DNA of 23,071 nt from UBA6019 sp035535055 (GTDB taxonomy: Bacteria > Chloroflexota > Dormibacteria > Dormibacterales > Dormibacteraceae), in assembly GCA_035535055.1 (NCBI GenBank), contig DATLQT010000102.1, positions 1-23,071 of the forward strand, read 5' to 3'. Positions 1-7,294 of the stretch are shown here, piece by piece. Position numbers and translations under genes: made by a program. A model generated the notes under the pieces. The model saw only the letters and a list, made by a program, of their open reading frames with translations, did no database searches and was not told the DNA's origin. Positions within the stretch are counted from its first letter, which is position 1, and each line of letters begins with the position of its first letter.

Positions 1-1
1 G

Positions 2-598
2 GCCTTCGGCTACGTCGTCGCGGCGCCCGCCTAGCCACTCACCAACGGCGACGCCACGACCATCGTTCCCGGCGACCTGAAGAACCAGCCGGCGGACGCC
101 TCGTTACGTCCTCAGCCAGGTGCTGGCGACCGACGGACCGCAGGCCGGACATCTCGACGGTGGCAAGCTGGCAGCCGCTGGCCACTCGGAGGGGGCGCCC
201 TGACGACGGTCGGGCTCTTTTCGACCTACTGCCGGGACGACCGTCTGAAGGCGGGTGTGATCCTGTCGGGGGACTCGGTCGGGTTCGAGTCCGGGGTGTC
301 AGGCCCGCCCGCGCCGCTGCTCTTCAACCACGGCGACCAGGACCACCTGCTCCCGACCGCCTTCGATCGCCGCACCTTCGACGCCGCTCCCTGGCCGAAG
401 GCTTTCCTGACCCTCAGGGGCGAGGGGCACACCGATCCCTATCTAAAGGAGTCGGATCCCTCTTTCGCGATCGCGGCTGCGGTTACCACCGACTTCCTCC
501 CCTGGGCGCTGGACGGCGACCCGAAGGGGCTCGCCGATCTCAAAACAGCGGCGCAGGTTTCCGGCACGACATCTTTCGACGACCGGCTCGGAGGCTGA
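2..598 (+). pseudogene. Alpha/beta hydrolase (dienelactone hydrolase-like), 5'-truncated by window edge, broken
   Basis: Joining three reading stretches gives a hydrolase of the dienelactone/chlorophyllase-like type. Frame 2 starts with FGYVVAAPA, meets TAG at 32-34, and continues PLTNGD...NQPADAS. A shifted frame (about 107-198) carries VLSQVLATDG and the nucleophile elbow GHSEG. Frame 2 then resumes from about 199 to the TGA at 596-598, with GDQD (likely acid region) and GEGHTDPY (likely catalytic His). All three catalytic regions are recognisable, but one stop and two frameshifts interrupt them. The second shift lies in a G run at about 191-195 and would be repaired by one extra G (GHSEGGAL). 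So this is either a decaying gene or an intact gene with consensus errors. The beginning lies outside the window. The family call rests on motifs; the substrate is unknown. Confidence 0.72.
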
Positions 599-610
599 GG
601 CCGACCGAGG

Positions 611-958
611 CTACCGGCCCGACGACCGGGGCAGGGCCCGGTAGGTGCGCACCTCGCCGGTGATGACGACCACCGACGCGATCACGAAGTCCGTGATGCC
701 GAGGGCCATCGTGGCCGCACCGACCAGCAGGTTCCAGGGCGCGACGCCGACGCCGGTGACCGCCAGCCCCAGCCCGGCGAGCAGCAGGGCGTAGACCCGC
801 ATCCCGTCGGGGTCGGCGGCGTAGCCCGGCGCCAGGCTCCCGAGGTTGCGGGAGCTGACGCCGCGGATCAGGGCGCCGGCGGCCCCGCCGAAGTCGAAGA
901 GAACGACGAGACCGCTCGTCAGCAGCATGAGTCCGATCACGATGGGAATGAACGTCAC
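611..958 (-). CDS. Small hypothetical membrane protein
   Basis: The 115-residue product has about four hydrophobic stretches: near residues 3-22 (IPIVIGLMLLTSGLVVL), 55-70, 72-87 and 88-102. It is probably an integral membrane protein. The start is a GTG at 958 with no clear Shine-Dalgarno; an internal start cannot be excluded. It converges on the broken hydrolase with a 12-nt gap. Third codon positions are strongly G/C, as in neighbouring genes, which supports coding. I do not recognise the family, and the context gives no functional clue. Confidence 0.55.
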   Translation of the reverse strand: MTFIPIVIGLMLLTSGLVVLFDFGGAAGALIRGVSSRNLGSLAPGYAADPDGMRVYALLLAGLGLAVTGVGVAPWNLLVGAATMALGITDFVIASVVVITGEVRTYRALPRSSGR

Positions 959-1084
959 GGCAGGGGCATCGTCTCAGGAAATCCTGCCCGGTGCTCTCTC
1001 ATCCCGCGGGTCAGGCGCAAACCGGCCATGACCGAGAGATGACGCCGAAGAGCGCTGATTGCGACCGGGAAGGGCGATGGCGGG

Positions 1085-1333
1085 GTGGCCGATCCGGAGG
1101 AAGAGGTCTCCATTCTTTGGATCACGCCAATGGAACTCAGCCCCCGGCCTCACCTGACCCCGGTCTGGACCCTTTTCTCGACGGCCAGCACCCCGGTCGT
1201 TGTCGACCGCTCCTCGCGCTGGAGCCAGATCGGCAACCTACCGGCGCTCGCGGCTGCTTCCCCGGCCAGCACCTATCCGGTCCAGCTGGCCCGGTCGCTC
1301 GGCATCCAGATCCTCGCCGCCAGGGCAGCCTGA
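1085..1333 (+). CDS. Small hypothetical protein (82 aa)
   Basis: A GTG-initiated ORF of 82 codons with an in-frame stop 15 codons upstream. An AGGG at about 1071-1074 lies 10 nt before the GTG. Nearly every third codon position is G or C, as expected for a real gene here. The product is rich in Ala, Ser and Pro, with no transmembrane segment or recognisable motif; the end reads ARSLGIQILAARAA. It sits alone between the small membrane protein and the winged-helix regulator. I do not recognise it. It could be a genuine small protein or the remnant of something longer. Confidence 0.4.
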   Translation: MADPEEEVSILWITPMELSPRPHLTPVWTLFSTASTPVVVDRSSRWSQIGNLPALAAASPASTYPVQLARSLGIQILAARAA

Positions 1334-1450
1334 ACTCCAGGCTGGCCGGACCCACTACGGCGATCTCTTGCGTTCGCCCATATCATTGCGACAGGCGGCT
1401 GCGGCCGAGATTTGGAATTTAGGCGCGCGCCACCTCAGGAGCAACTTGAA

Positions 1451-2029
1451 TTGGTGCAGATGATCCGGCCGACCCTCGCACTGCTTACCGGCGAGGACCC
1501 GACCACCCGCTGGGCGGCGGACGCCCGCGAATGGCTCTCGATCTACCGCCGTCTGCTCGCCTTCAACGAGCAGCTGCGCGCGAGGCTCGGGCACGAGTCG
1601 GCGCAACCGGACGGCAATAGGAGCGCGGACCTGGCCCGGCTGGAGTCCGAGCTTGGCCGGCTTCGGGAGCGGGTCGCCTTCTGGGAGAACCGCTATCGAG
1701 AGCTGTCGGCCGCGATCGACATCGACGAGGAGCAGGGCATCCTCTACGGAGCCGCGATCCCACTGCGGCTGAGCCTGCGTGAAAGGCAGCTGTTGCTCTG
1801 GCTGCTTCACCACCCGGACCGCTACTTCACGCCGGCATCGCTTGCCGGGCAGGCCTGGAACGAGCCGGCCCTCAGCGCCGAGCAGGTCCGCAGCTATGTC
1901 GTCCGTCTCCGCCGCCTGCTCGAGCGGGCGGGCGCCAACTGCCGGATCGAGAGCCGCCGCCGCCACGGATACCGGCTCGCGCTCACCTCACCTGAAGGGC
2001 TCGAGAACGAAGGGTTGGCCGCCAGCTGA
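1451..2029 (+). CDS. Winged-helix (OmpR/PhoB C-terminal type) regulator lacking a receiver domain
   Basis: The C-terminal ~85 residues form an OmpR/PhoB-type winged helix: LSLRERQLLLWLLHHPDR, then YFTPASLAGQAW, the recognition region QVRSYVVRLRRLLERAG and the wing RRRHGYRL. The N-terminal half has no receiver (no acidic pocket, no DD or K motif); it holds a charged, probably coiled-coil stretch (ADLARLESELGRLRERVAFW) that may dimerise the protein. Start choice: AGGAG at 1437-1441 is 9 nt before TTG 1451 and 12 nt before GTG 1454; ATG 1460 is also in frame but 18 nt away. The stop is 23 nt before the receiver-TadZ gene, so the two are probably co-transcribed. Inference: a DNA-binding regulator of the pilus locus whose input comes from a partner protein. 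Confidence 0.8.
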   Translation: MVQMIRPTLALLTGEDPTTRWAADAREWLSIYRRLLAFNEQLRARLGHESAQPDGNRSADLARLESELGRLRERVAFWENRYRELSAAIDIDEEQGILYGAAIPLRLSLRERQLLLWLLHHPDRYFTPASLAGQAWNEPALSAEQVRSYVVRLRRLLERAGANCRIESRRRHGYRLALTSPEGLENEGLAAS

Positions 2030-2052
2030 GTGGCGGTTGAGCTAGCAGGCTA

Positions 2053-3186
2053 GTGGCTGAAGGCCGCATCCTCGTCGTCGACGACGAGCCGCAGGTTCGC
2101 AAGCTGCTGGAGACCTACCTCGGCCGGTCGGGGTTCACGGTCCGGACGGCGGTCGATGGGTTGGACGCGCTGGAGCAGCTGCGCGAGGAGGTGCCCGACC
2201 TCATCATCACCGACGTCACCATGCCCAATCTCAACGGCCTGGAGCTCACCCGCCGGCTCCGGACCAGCCACAAGACCGCCCGGGTTCCGATCCTCATGCT
2301 CTCGGCTCTGAAACAGGAGCACGATGTCCTCGAGGGGTACGCCCAGGGCGCCGACGATTATGTCGGCAAGCCGGTCGAGCTCACCATCCTCCGGGCGAAG
2401 ATCGATCTTCTCCTGCGCCGCAGCCAGCTCAGCCAGCCGGCTGTGGGCGGCGCGGTCGGCGAGGTGATCGGCTTCCTCCACGGCAAGGGCGGCGTCGGAG
2501 CCACCACCCTGGCGGTCAACACCGCCCTGGCGATGATGGTCCGCTCCCCGGACCGGGTCGGCCTCCTCGACCTCAACACCACCTTCAGCGACAGCCCGCT
2601 CCTGCTCGACCTCCGGAGCCTGCACCCCTTGACCCGACTGGCCGAGCTGCATGGCGATATCGACGACGAGACCTTCGACCGGTTCGTGACCGTCCACTCG
2701 AGCGGGGTCCGGGTGGTGGTAGCCAACATCGTCCCCGAAGAGGCGGAATGGGTCAGCGTGCCGGCCGCCCAGCTGGCGATCGACCGGCTCCGCAAGCGCA
2801 GCGACTACGTGGTCGTGGATCTGCCGGCCAACTTCACCGAGCAGACGCTGGCGGCGATCGACGTGGCGAGGTTGCTCTGCATCGTCACCACCAACCACCT
2901 GCCCTCGATGAAGGGGGCACGAGATTGCCTGAGCGTCCTGACCAAGATCAACTTCGCCCCCGAGAAGGTCAGGATCGTCCTCAACCAGGCGACTCCCGGA
3001 GGCCTCACCGTCGAGCAGGTGGGCTCCTTCTTCCGGCGACCGCCGGACGCGGTCGTCGGTTACAGCGAGCTCTTCGACCCGGCGGCGGACGCCGGTCGGC
3101 CGGTCATCCTCGGCAATCCCAGCAGCTCCGCGGCGAGCGACATCCGAAAGCTCGCCCAGATGATCGATTCGAGCTTGGGAATCTAG
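2053..3186 (+). CDS. tadZ: Receiver domain-TadZ/CpaE fusion, Tad pilus localisation ATPase
   Basis: Residues 1-120 are a complete response-regulator receiver: acidic pair D10-D11, phosphoacceptor D54 in IITDVTMPN, S84, and K106 in GADDYVGKP. Residues 137-377 are a MinD/ParA-like ATPase with a deviant P-loop (HGKGGVGATT, about 143-152) and Walker A' aspartate D173 (LLDLN). The signature Lys of KGG is present, while the usual P-loop Lys is Ala; KGGVGATT is common in CpaE/TadZ proteins. Such proteins mark the cell site where the Tad/Flp pilus machine is built. The start is GTG 2053; no strong Shine-Dalgarno is visible, and the close upstream gene suggests coupling. The stop interlocks with that of the opposing tadE gene. 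All receiver key residues are intact, so phosphorylation by a kinase is plausible (inference). Confidence 0.9.
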   Translation: MAEGRILVVDDEPQVRKLLETYLGRSGFTVRTAVDGLDALEQLREEVPDLIITDVTMPNLNGLELTRRLRTSHKTARVPILMLSALKQEHDVLEGYAQGADDYVGKPVELTILRAKIDLLLRRSQLSQPAVGGAVGEVIGFLHGKGGVGATTLAVNTALAMMVRSPDRVGLLDLNTTFSDSPLLLDLRSLHPLTRLAELHGDIDDETFDRFVTVHSSGVRVVVANIVPEEAEWVSVPAAQLAIDRLRKRSDYVVVDLPANFTEQTLAAIDVARLLCIVTTNHLPSMKGARDCLSVLTKINFAPEKVRIVLNQATPGGLTVEQVGSFFRRPPDAVVGYSELFDPAADAGRPVILGNPSSSAASDIRKLAQMIDSSLGI

Positions 3187-3677
3187 ATCTCTTCCAGCGC
3201 TGACGCGTCGGTGGAGATGGGCACCGAGGGGAAGGTGGAGTGGAGCAGCGGCGTGATCCAGCCGTAGAGGTAGGTCGCGCGGACGCGGATCAGGTCGCCG
3301 GGGATGACGCAGGTGGCCTGGGTGTAGCCGGTCTGGGCGACGAAGGAGGCCGAGCTGACGCTGTAGGTGCCGCAGAGCGTCTCGCCGCCGCTGCCGGCCA
3401 CGTAGTAGCCGATGGTGATGTGGGCGTCGTCGTTCGGCACCTTCGGCTGGAGGTTGGTGAGGTTGAGGTGGCCCTCGATGGTGTCGGCCGCCGGCGTAGC
3501 CGAGGGGGTCCAGGCGGTCGGGTGGGTCGCGGCGTAGCGGACCGCGATCCGGGTCGCGGCGTAGGCGTTGACGCGGCTTGCGAAGAGGTAGCCGAAGTCG
3601 ACGATCGCGAAGACGACGACGAACATGATCATCGAGACCAGGGCGAACTCGACCAGCGCCTGCCCCCTCCGGCTCAC
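3183..3677 (-). CDS. tadE: TadE-like pseudopilin/pilus assembly protein (second copy)
   Basis: The 164-residue protein begins with the TadE signature RRGQALVEFALVSM followed by one hydrophobic segment (about residues 14-32), then an extracellular domain with two conserved cysteines (LCGTYS and ATCVIPG). TadE-type proteins are processed prepilin-like parts of the Tad pilus apparatus. The GTG start overlaps the tadG stop by 4 nt (GTGA at 3674-3677 read on the minus strand), so translation is probably coupled. The protein is clearly paralogous to the product of 4933-5463, sharing QALVEFALVSM, the ATH-TAW region, TIEG, NDD and FVAQ-GYTQ-TCV-PG. Its stop interlocks with that of tadZ within the palindrome ATCTAGAT. 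Confidence 0.87.
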   Translation of the reverse strand: MSRRGQALVEFALVSMIMFVVVFAIVDFGYLFASRVNAYAATRIAVRYAATHPTAWTPSATPAADTIEGHLNLTNLQPKVPNDDAHITIGYYVAGSGGETLCGTYSVSSASFVAQTGYTQATCVIPGDLIRVRATYLYGWITPLLHSTFPSVPISTDASALEEI

Positions 3678-4936
3678 GAGCTGAGTCCCACGACCGCGTT
3701 CCCGGAGGCGGTCGGACCGGCAAAGTTGACCACGTCGTTGTTGGCGAGACTCAGCGTGGCAACGACGAACTGCCCGAATGTCATCGTGTCCGACGCGTGA
3801 GTGTCGAGGAAGGGCATCGCCAGCGAGTACCAGGTGCCGCTCACAGAGAGCGTCGTGCCCTTGCTGCCACTCATCTGGGAGGTCGCGGTGTTGTTCCTGT
3901 CGGCGAACACGGTCATGCCGGCATAGGTGCCCGATGTCGGTGCACTGAGATTGACGCTGGACCCAGAGCTCACGCTCACCAAGGCCCCTGTTCCACCGCT
4001 CGGGCAGGGCGTGGGGTAGGCGGAACAGGCCAGGTAGATCGTGACCCCGCTGCCGTTGAGGGTGCCCCCGCCGACGGTGAGCGACCCGGTCACGACGTAG
4101 GTGCCCGGGTTGAGCCTGAGCGTCGCGCCGGAGGGAACTGAGATCGTCGAGTAGATCCCGGCTGACCTCGAGGAGACGCCTGCAGGGGCCGTATAGCTCG
4201 AGGAGGCTCCGGAGAGAGATGGCACCGCCAGGGCTGCGTAGGGGTCGGCGACGGCGGCGCCGGGGGTTGCGCCAGGCGTTATCGTGGCGTTTGGCCCATA
4301 GCTGACGGTCCCGCCGGTCGCGATGACGGTCTGGCTGGCGGCGATCGCCGTGTTGTTGCCGAGTGTGACTGCCGGCGCGCTGCTCGAGTTCACCTGCAGC
4401 GGACCGGTGAGGGTCAGGTCCGTGCCGGACCCCGTCGTGAGGTCGGTCCCCGAGTTCTTCATAAGACAGATCGAGCAGATGCTCGCGGTGCCGCCGGTGT
4501 TGCCACCGCCGCTGCTGGTGGTCGTGGTCGAGGCGTCGGCGGATGCGGTCACCCGGATGGTCCTGATTCCGACCGCGCCCAGGAAGTAGGTGCCGGAGGA
4601 ATCCGCGACGACGGCCCGTACCGTCGCCACCAGGCTCGGCGTCGTGGTCACGGCGCCGGTCGAGTCGAGGAAGCTGAGGGTGAGGTCGGCCGTCGGCAGC
4701 CCGTCCGCGCTCAGGACCTCCTGGCCGTCGGTGGTGGCGCCGGCCTCCGTCTCGCCACCGACCGCGATCGCGTAGGCGGCGGCGAGCGAAGCTCCGTCGG
4801 CGGCAGCGCGGGCCAGCTGCTGCCGGGCAGTCGTCTCACCACCGTCGATGGCGAGGCCGGTGAACCCGACCAGCACCGCCATCATGATCGCGGCCAGGAC
4901 CAGCGACTGCCCGTCCTGGCGGCGGCGGCCCCTCAT
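3674..4936 (-). CDS. tadG: TadG-like pilus assembly protein with Ser/Thr/Gly-rich C-terminal domain
   Basis: The N-terminus RRRQDGQSLVLAAIMMA plus a hydrophobic stretch to about residue 28 (VLVGFTGLAIDGG) is the TadG-like N-terminal domain. After an Ala-rich helix comes a spacer of Thr, Ser and Gly, a CxxC element (SICSICLM) and a long low-complexity, beta-rich region to residue 420, with repeated short strands like those of beta-helix surface proteins. Most of the protein should be outside the membrane. The ATG at 4936 overlaps the preceding tadE stop (ATGA), and its own stop overlaps the next tadE start (GTGA), so the three form one operon. The reading frame stays open upstream to 5476, but that part overlaps tadE in another frame and is rejected. 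The C-terminal half is the least conserved part; its partner is unknown. Confidence 0.85.
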   Translation of the reverse strand: MRGRRRQDGQSLVLAAIMMAVLVGFTGLAIDGGETTARQQLARAAADGASLAAAYAIAVGGETEAGATTDGQEVLSADGLPTADLTLSFLDSTGAVTTTPSLVATVRAVVADSSGTYFLGAVGIRTIRVTASADASTTTTSSGGGNTGGTASICSICLMKNSGTDLTTGSGTDLTLTGPLQVNSSSAPAVTLGNNTAIAASQTVIATGGTVSYGPNATITPGATPGAAVADPYAALAVPSLSGASSSYTAPAGVSSRSAGIYSTISVPSGATLRLNPGTYVVTGSLTVGGGTLNGSGVTIYLACSAYPTPCPSGGTGALVSVSSGSSVNLSAPTSGTYAGMTVFADRNNTATSQMSGSKGTTLSVSGTWYSLAMPFLDTHASDTMTFGQFVVATLSLANNDVVNFAGPTASGNAVVGLSS

Positions 4937-5463
4937 GACATCACCGGCATCGTGGCCAGCGCCTGGACGGTCACGCGGGCCCCGATGACCCCGCCCAGGA
5001 GTCCCGTCACCAACGAATACGGGTTGGTGAGCGTCACCCGGACCAGGTTGCCGGGGGCGACGCAGGTGGACTGGGTGTAGCCCGCCTGGGCCACGAAGGC
5101 ACCGCTGCCGGCGCTGTAGTGCCCGCACTGGACTAGGCTCGAACCGCTGACAGCGAGGTACTCGACCAGCAGGTGGCTGTCGTCGTTGGCAAGGGTGCTG
5201 GTGCCGCCCGCCGCCTGCACCTGGCCCTCGATCGTGTTGGAGGGAGGCGTGGCCGCGGCGCTCCAGGCGGTGGAGTGGGTGGCTCCCCAGCGCGCTCCGG
5301 CTCGTGCGGCGTTGGCCAGCTCGAGCTTGTGGTCGAAGAGGAAGCCGAATTCGACCACGGCGCCGAGGAGCAGGACGAGGAGCATCGAAACCAGGGCGAA
5401 CTCGACCAGCGCCTGGCCCGGCGAGCCCCTCTCGCGCGGGCCGGCGGCCAGATGAGGTTCCAT
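4933..5463 (-). CDS. tadE: TadE-like pseudopilin/pilus assembly protein (first copy)
   Basis: The 176-residue product reads SPGQALVEFALVSMLLVLLL after a ~15-residue N-terminal stretch. This is the classic TadE motif with one transmembrane helix (about residues 22-42) and an extracytoplasmic domain bearing two cysteines (QCGHYS, STCVAPG). ATG 5463 is chosen because it gives the usual short leader; a G-rich stretch precedes it. It is the first gene of the minus-strand tadE-tadG-tadE operon and its end overlaps tadG by ATGA. It is divergent from cpaB across about 105 bp that must hold promoters for both directions. Family assignment is firm; whether the two TadE copies heterodimerise or act separately cannot be seen. 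Confidence 0.87.
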   Translation of the reverse strand: MEPHLAAGPRERGSPGQALVEFALVSMLLVLLLGAVVEFGFLFDHKLELANAARAGARWGATHSTAWSAAATPPSNTIEGQVQAAGGTSTLANDDSHLLVEYLAVSGSSLVQCGHYSAGSGAFVAQAGYTQSTCVAPGNLVRVTLTNPYSLVTGLLGGVIGARVTVQALATMPVMS

Positions 5464-5556
5464 GCCGCCCGCCCATTTTGCGTTAGATTTCGCAGTTCTG
5501 CTCCGCTGCGGAGTTCGCGCCGCGCCGGCCAACCGGTTTTGCGGACGCTTTAGCCA

Positions 5557-5562
5557 TAAGAT
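5557..5562 (+). promoter_or_regulatory. Putative -10 box (TAAGAT) for a leaderless cpaB transcript
   Basis: TAAGAT ends 6 nt before the ATG of cpaB, so transcription would start at or next to the start codon. No convincing -35 element is visible. There is no Shine-Dalgarno in front of this ATG, which fits leaderless initiation. Confidence 0.4.
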
Positions 5563-5568
5563 TGCCCG

Positions 5569-6348
5569 ATGTCCGAGCAGCCACGTTCGGAACGCAGCCT
5601 GAACGTGCCAGTCGTCATCGCCGGCGTGATCGTCGCCGTGCTCGGCTTCGCGGCCTCGATCTACCTCGGGACCCAGGGACACCCCGGGGCGGCGACCCCC
5701 ACCAAGCAGGTCCTGGTCGCCTCCCACGACCTCGCAGCGCGGGCGACCCTCTCGGCCGCCGACGTCACCGTTGCCGCCTATGCCGCACCCGACGTTCCAC
5801 CGGGCGCGTTCACGCGAGCGTCGGAGGTCGTGGGGAAGGTTGCGCAGGTCGGCATCACGGCCGGGCAGCCGGTGCTGGCAAACGAGCTCGGCGCGGCGGG
5901 CGCGGTCGCCGGCCCGGTCAACGGCTACCTACCGCTGACCCCGGGCCAGGTCGCAGCCACCGTTCCAACCAGTGAGCTGGTCGGCGTCGGGGGTTACATC
6001 AAGCCCGGCGACTACATCGACCTGGTCGCGGTCGTCCCCTCGAGAACCGGCGGCTTCGCCAACGTCCGGACCATCTACTCCGGCGTTCGCGTGATCCGGA
6101 CCGGGGCGGCCGGCAGCGACGCCGCCGCCACGGCGACCAGCCTCACCCTCCAGGTCTCGGAATGCCAGTACGAGTACATCAGCTGGTTTGTCGCCAACGC
6201 GAGCCTCAAGTACTCGCTGCTCGCGGCCAGCGACTACGCCGCGGCAGCCCAGGCCCCTTCGGACACCGCCTGCCCGGCCAACACCTCCACCGGGGTCACC
6301 GAAACGGACATCAAGAACCACTGGCCGGGGCTGGTGCCAACGTCATGA
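5569..6348 (+). CDS. cpaB: CpaB/RcpC-type Flp pilus assembly protein (SAF domain)
   Basis: One N-terminal transmembrane helix (about residues 13-33, VPVVIAGVIVAVLGFAASIY) anchors the protein. A SAF domain follows (about 45-106: KQVLVASHDLAARATLSAAD ... GKVAQVGITAGQPVLANEL), then the RcpC/CpaB C-terminal domain with VGGYIKPGDYIDLVAVV. In other bacteria CpaB/RcpC acts in the cell envelope around the Tad secretion channel; in an organism with no visible secretin it may bind cell-wall polymers instead (inference). Length (259 aa) is normal for the family. The ATG at 5569 lacks a Shine-Dalgarno but lies 6 nt after a -10-like box. The stop overlaps the tadC start (ATGA), so the two are translationally coupled. 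Confidence 0.88.
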   Translation: MSEQPRSERSLNVPVVIAGVIVAVLGFAASIYLGTQGHPGAATPTKQVLVASHDLAARATLSAADVTVAAYAAPDVPPGAFTRASEVVGKVAQVGITAGQPVLANELGAAGAVAGPVNGYLPLTPGQVAATVPTSELVGVGGYIKPGDYIDLVAVVPSRTGGFANVRTIYSGVRVIRTGAAGSDAAATATSLTLQVSECQYEYISWFVANASLKYSLLAASDYAAAAQAPSDTACPANTSTGVTETDIKNHWPGLVPTS

Positions 6349-7265
6349 TCTGGGTGGCCGCGCTGGCCACAGCCATCGGCCTGGGGGCCGTCTGGATGGC
6401 GGTCGCCCCGGTCCGCCGCGCGCCGCCCCAGCTGACGGCCCTCGAGGACCGGATGTCCTTCTACGGCAACCCGAGGGAGGTCCCGCGCGAAGACGACATC
6501 GACCTCCTCAGCTTCCGCGAGAGGATCATCCAGCCACTCCTGGACCAGCTCACCCAGCGTGTCGCACGGCTGACCCCGGGACGGCTGGTCGAGGGCGCGG
6601 GCAGCGAGCTCGCGGCAGCGGGAAATCCGTACGGGCTGAACGTGTCCTCCTTCGTCACCCTCCGCCTCCTTTTCTGCGTCCTGGGCGTAGCGCTGGGCGT
6701 CGCCATCGGGGTCTTCGCGGGGAGCGTCCTGATCGGTGTCCTGGGCGCGGTGATCGGAGGCCTGGCGGCTTGGTTTGGCCTGGGCTATTGGCTCACCAGC
6801 GAGGTACGAGCGAGGCAGCGGAGGACGCTCTCCGCGCTGCCCGACGTGGTCGACTTTCTCGTCGTCGCAGTGGACGCCGGGCTCAATTTCGATCTGGCCT
6901 TAAGGCGCGTGGTGGAGAAGTTTCACAACCCTCTCACCGACGGCATCGCGCTGGCCCTCTCGGAGGTCCAGCTCGGCCGCTACCGGCTGGACGCGCTGGA
7001 GGACTTCGCCCGTCGGAGCAACGTCCCCGAGGTGGCCGCCTTCATACAGACGGTGGTCACCTCGGAGCGGATGGGCGTCTCGATCGCCCTCACGCTGCGG
7101 ATCCAGTCAACCGACCTGCGCTGGCGCCGCGGCGAGTGGGCTCGCGAACGAGCCTCGCGGGCGGCGGTACGGATGACGTTCCCAATGGTGCTGCTGATCT
7201 TCCCGACGCTCTGGCTGGTACTCCTCGGTCCGTCCTTCCTGGCCCTCCTCTCGAGGGGACTCTGA
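6345..7265 (+). CDS. tadC: TadC-like inner-membrane platform protein (GspF/T2SSF domain)
   Basis: The 306-residue protein has an N-terminal membrane segment (1-20), a cytoplasmic stretch, two closely spaced hydrophobic segments (about 108-150), the GspF/T2SSF core with LPDVVDFLVVAVDAGLNFD and a distal segment reading ERMGVSIALTLRIQS, and a C-terminal hydrophobic end (FPMVLLIFPTLWLVLLGPSF). Tad systems use TadB and TadC as a paired membrane platform driven by the TadA ATPase. The C-terminal type II secretion-like domain and long N-terminal part fit TadC better than TadB. The ATG at 6345 overlaps the cpaB stop (ATGA), so I reject the longer reading frame that starts inside cpaB. No TadB or TadA is nearby. 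Confidence 0.87.
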   Translation: MIWVAALATAIGLGAVWMAVAPVRRAPPQLTALEDRMSFYGNPREVPREDDIDLLSFRERIIQPLLDQLTQRVARLTPGRLVEGAGSELAAAGNPYGLNVSSFVTLRLLFCVLGVALGVAIGVFAGSVLIGVLGAVIGGLAAWFGLGYWLTSEVRARQRRTLSALPDVVDFLVVAVDAGLNFDLALRRVVEKFHNPLTDGIALALSEVQLGRYRLDALEDFARRSNVPEVAAFIQTVVTSERMGVSIALTLRIQSTDLRWRRGEWARERASRAAVRMTFPMVLLIFPTLWLVLLGPSFLALLSRGL

Positions 7266-7294
7266 TGGCTCGAAGAGGCATTTGAAGAGCGGGA

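Noticed and set aside
2050..3723. Very long minus-strand open frame (557 codons) opposite tadZ
   Set aside because: It is antisense to a well-recognised gene, is rich in Arg, Asp and Gly with no domain, and results from the strong G/C third-position bias.
4937..5476. N-terminal extension of the tadG frame
   Set aside because: It overlaps tadE in another frame; the true TadG N-terminus starts at ATG 4936 in an ATGA overlap.
6162..6344. Extension of tadC into cpaB
   Set aside because: The extra residues are not GspF-like; ATG 6345 in the ATGA overlap is the natural start.
7265..7285. Six-codon ORF (MARRGI) overlapping the tadC stop
   Set aside because: Too short to support as a gene; it may be chance or a reinitiation element.
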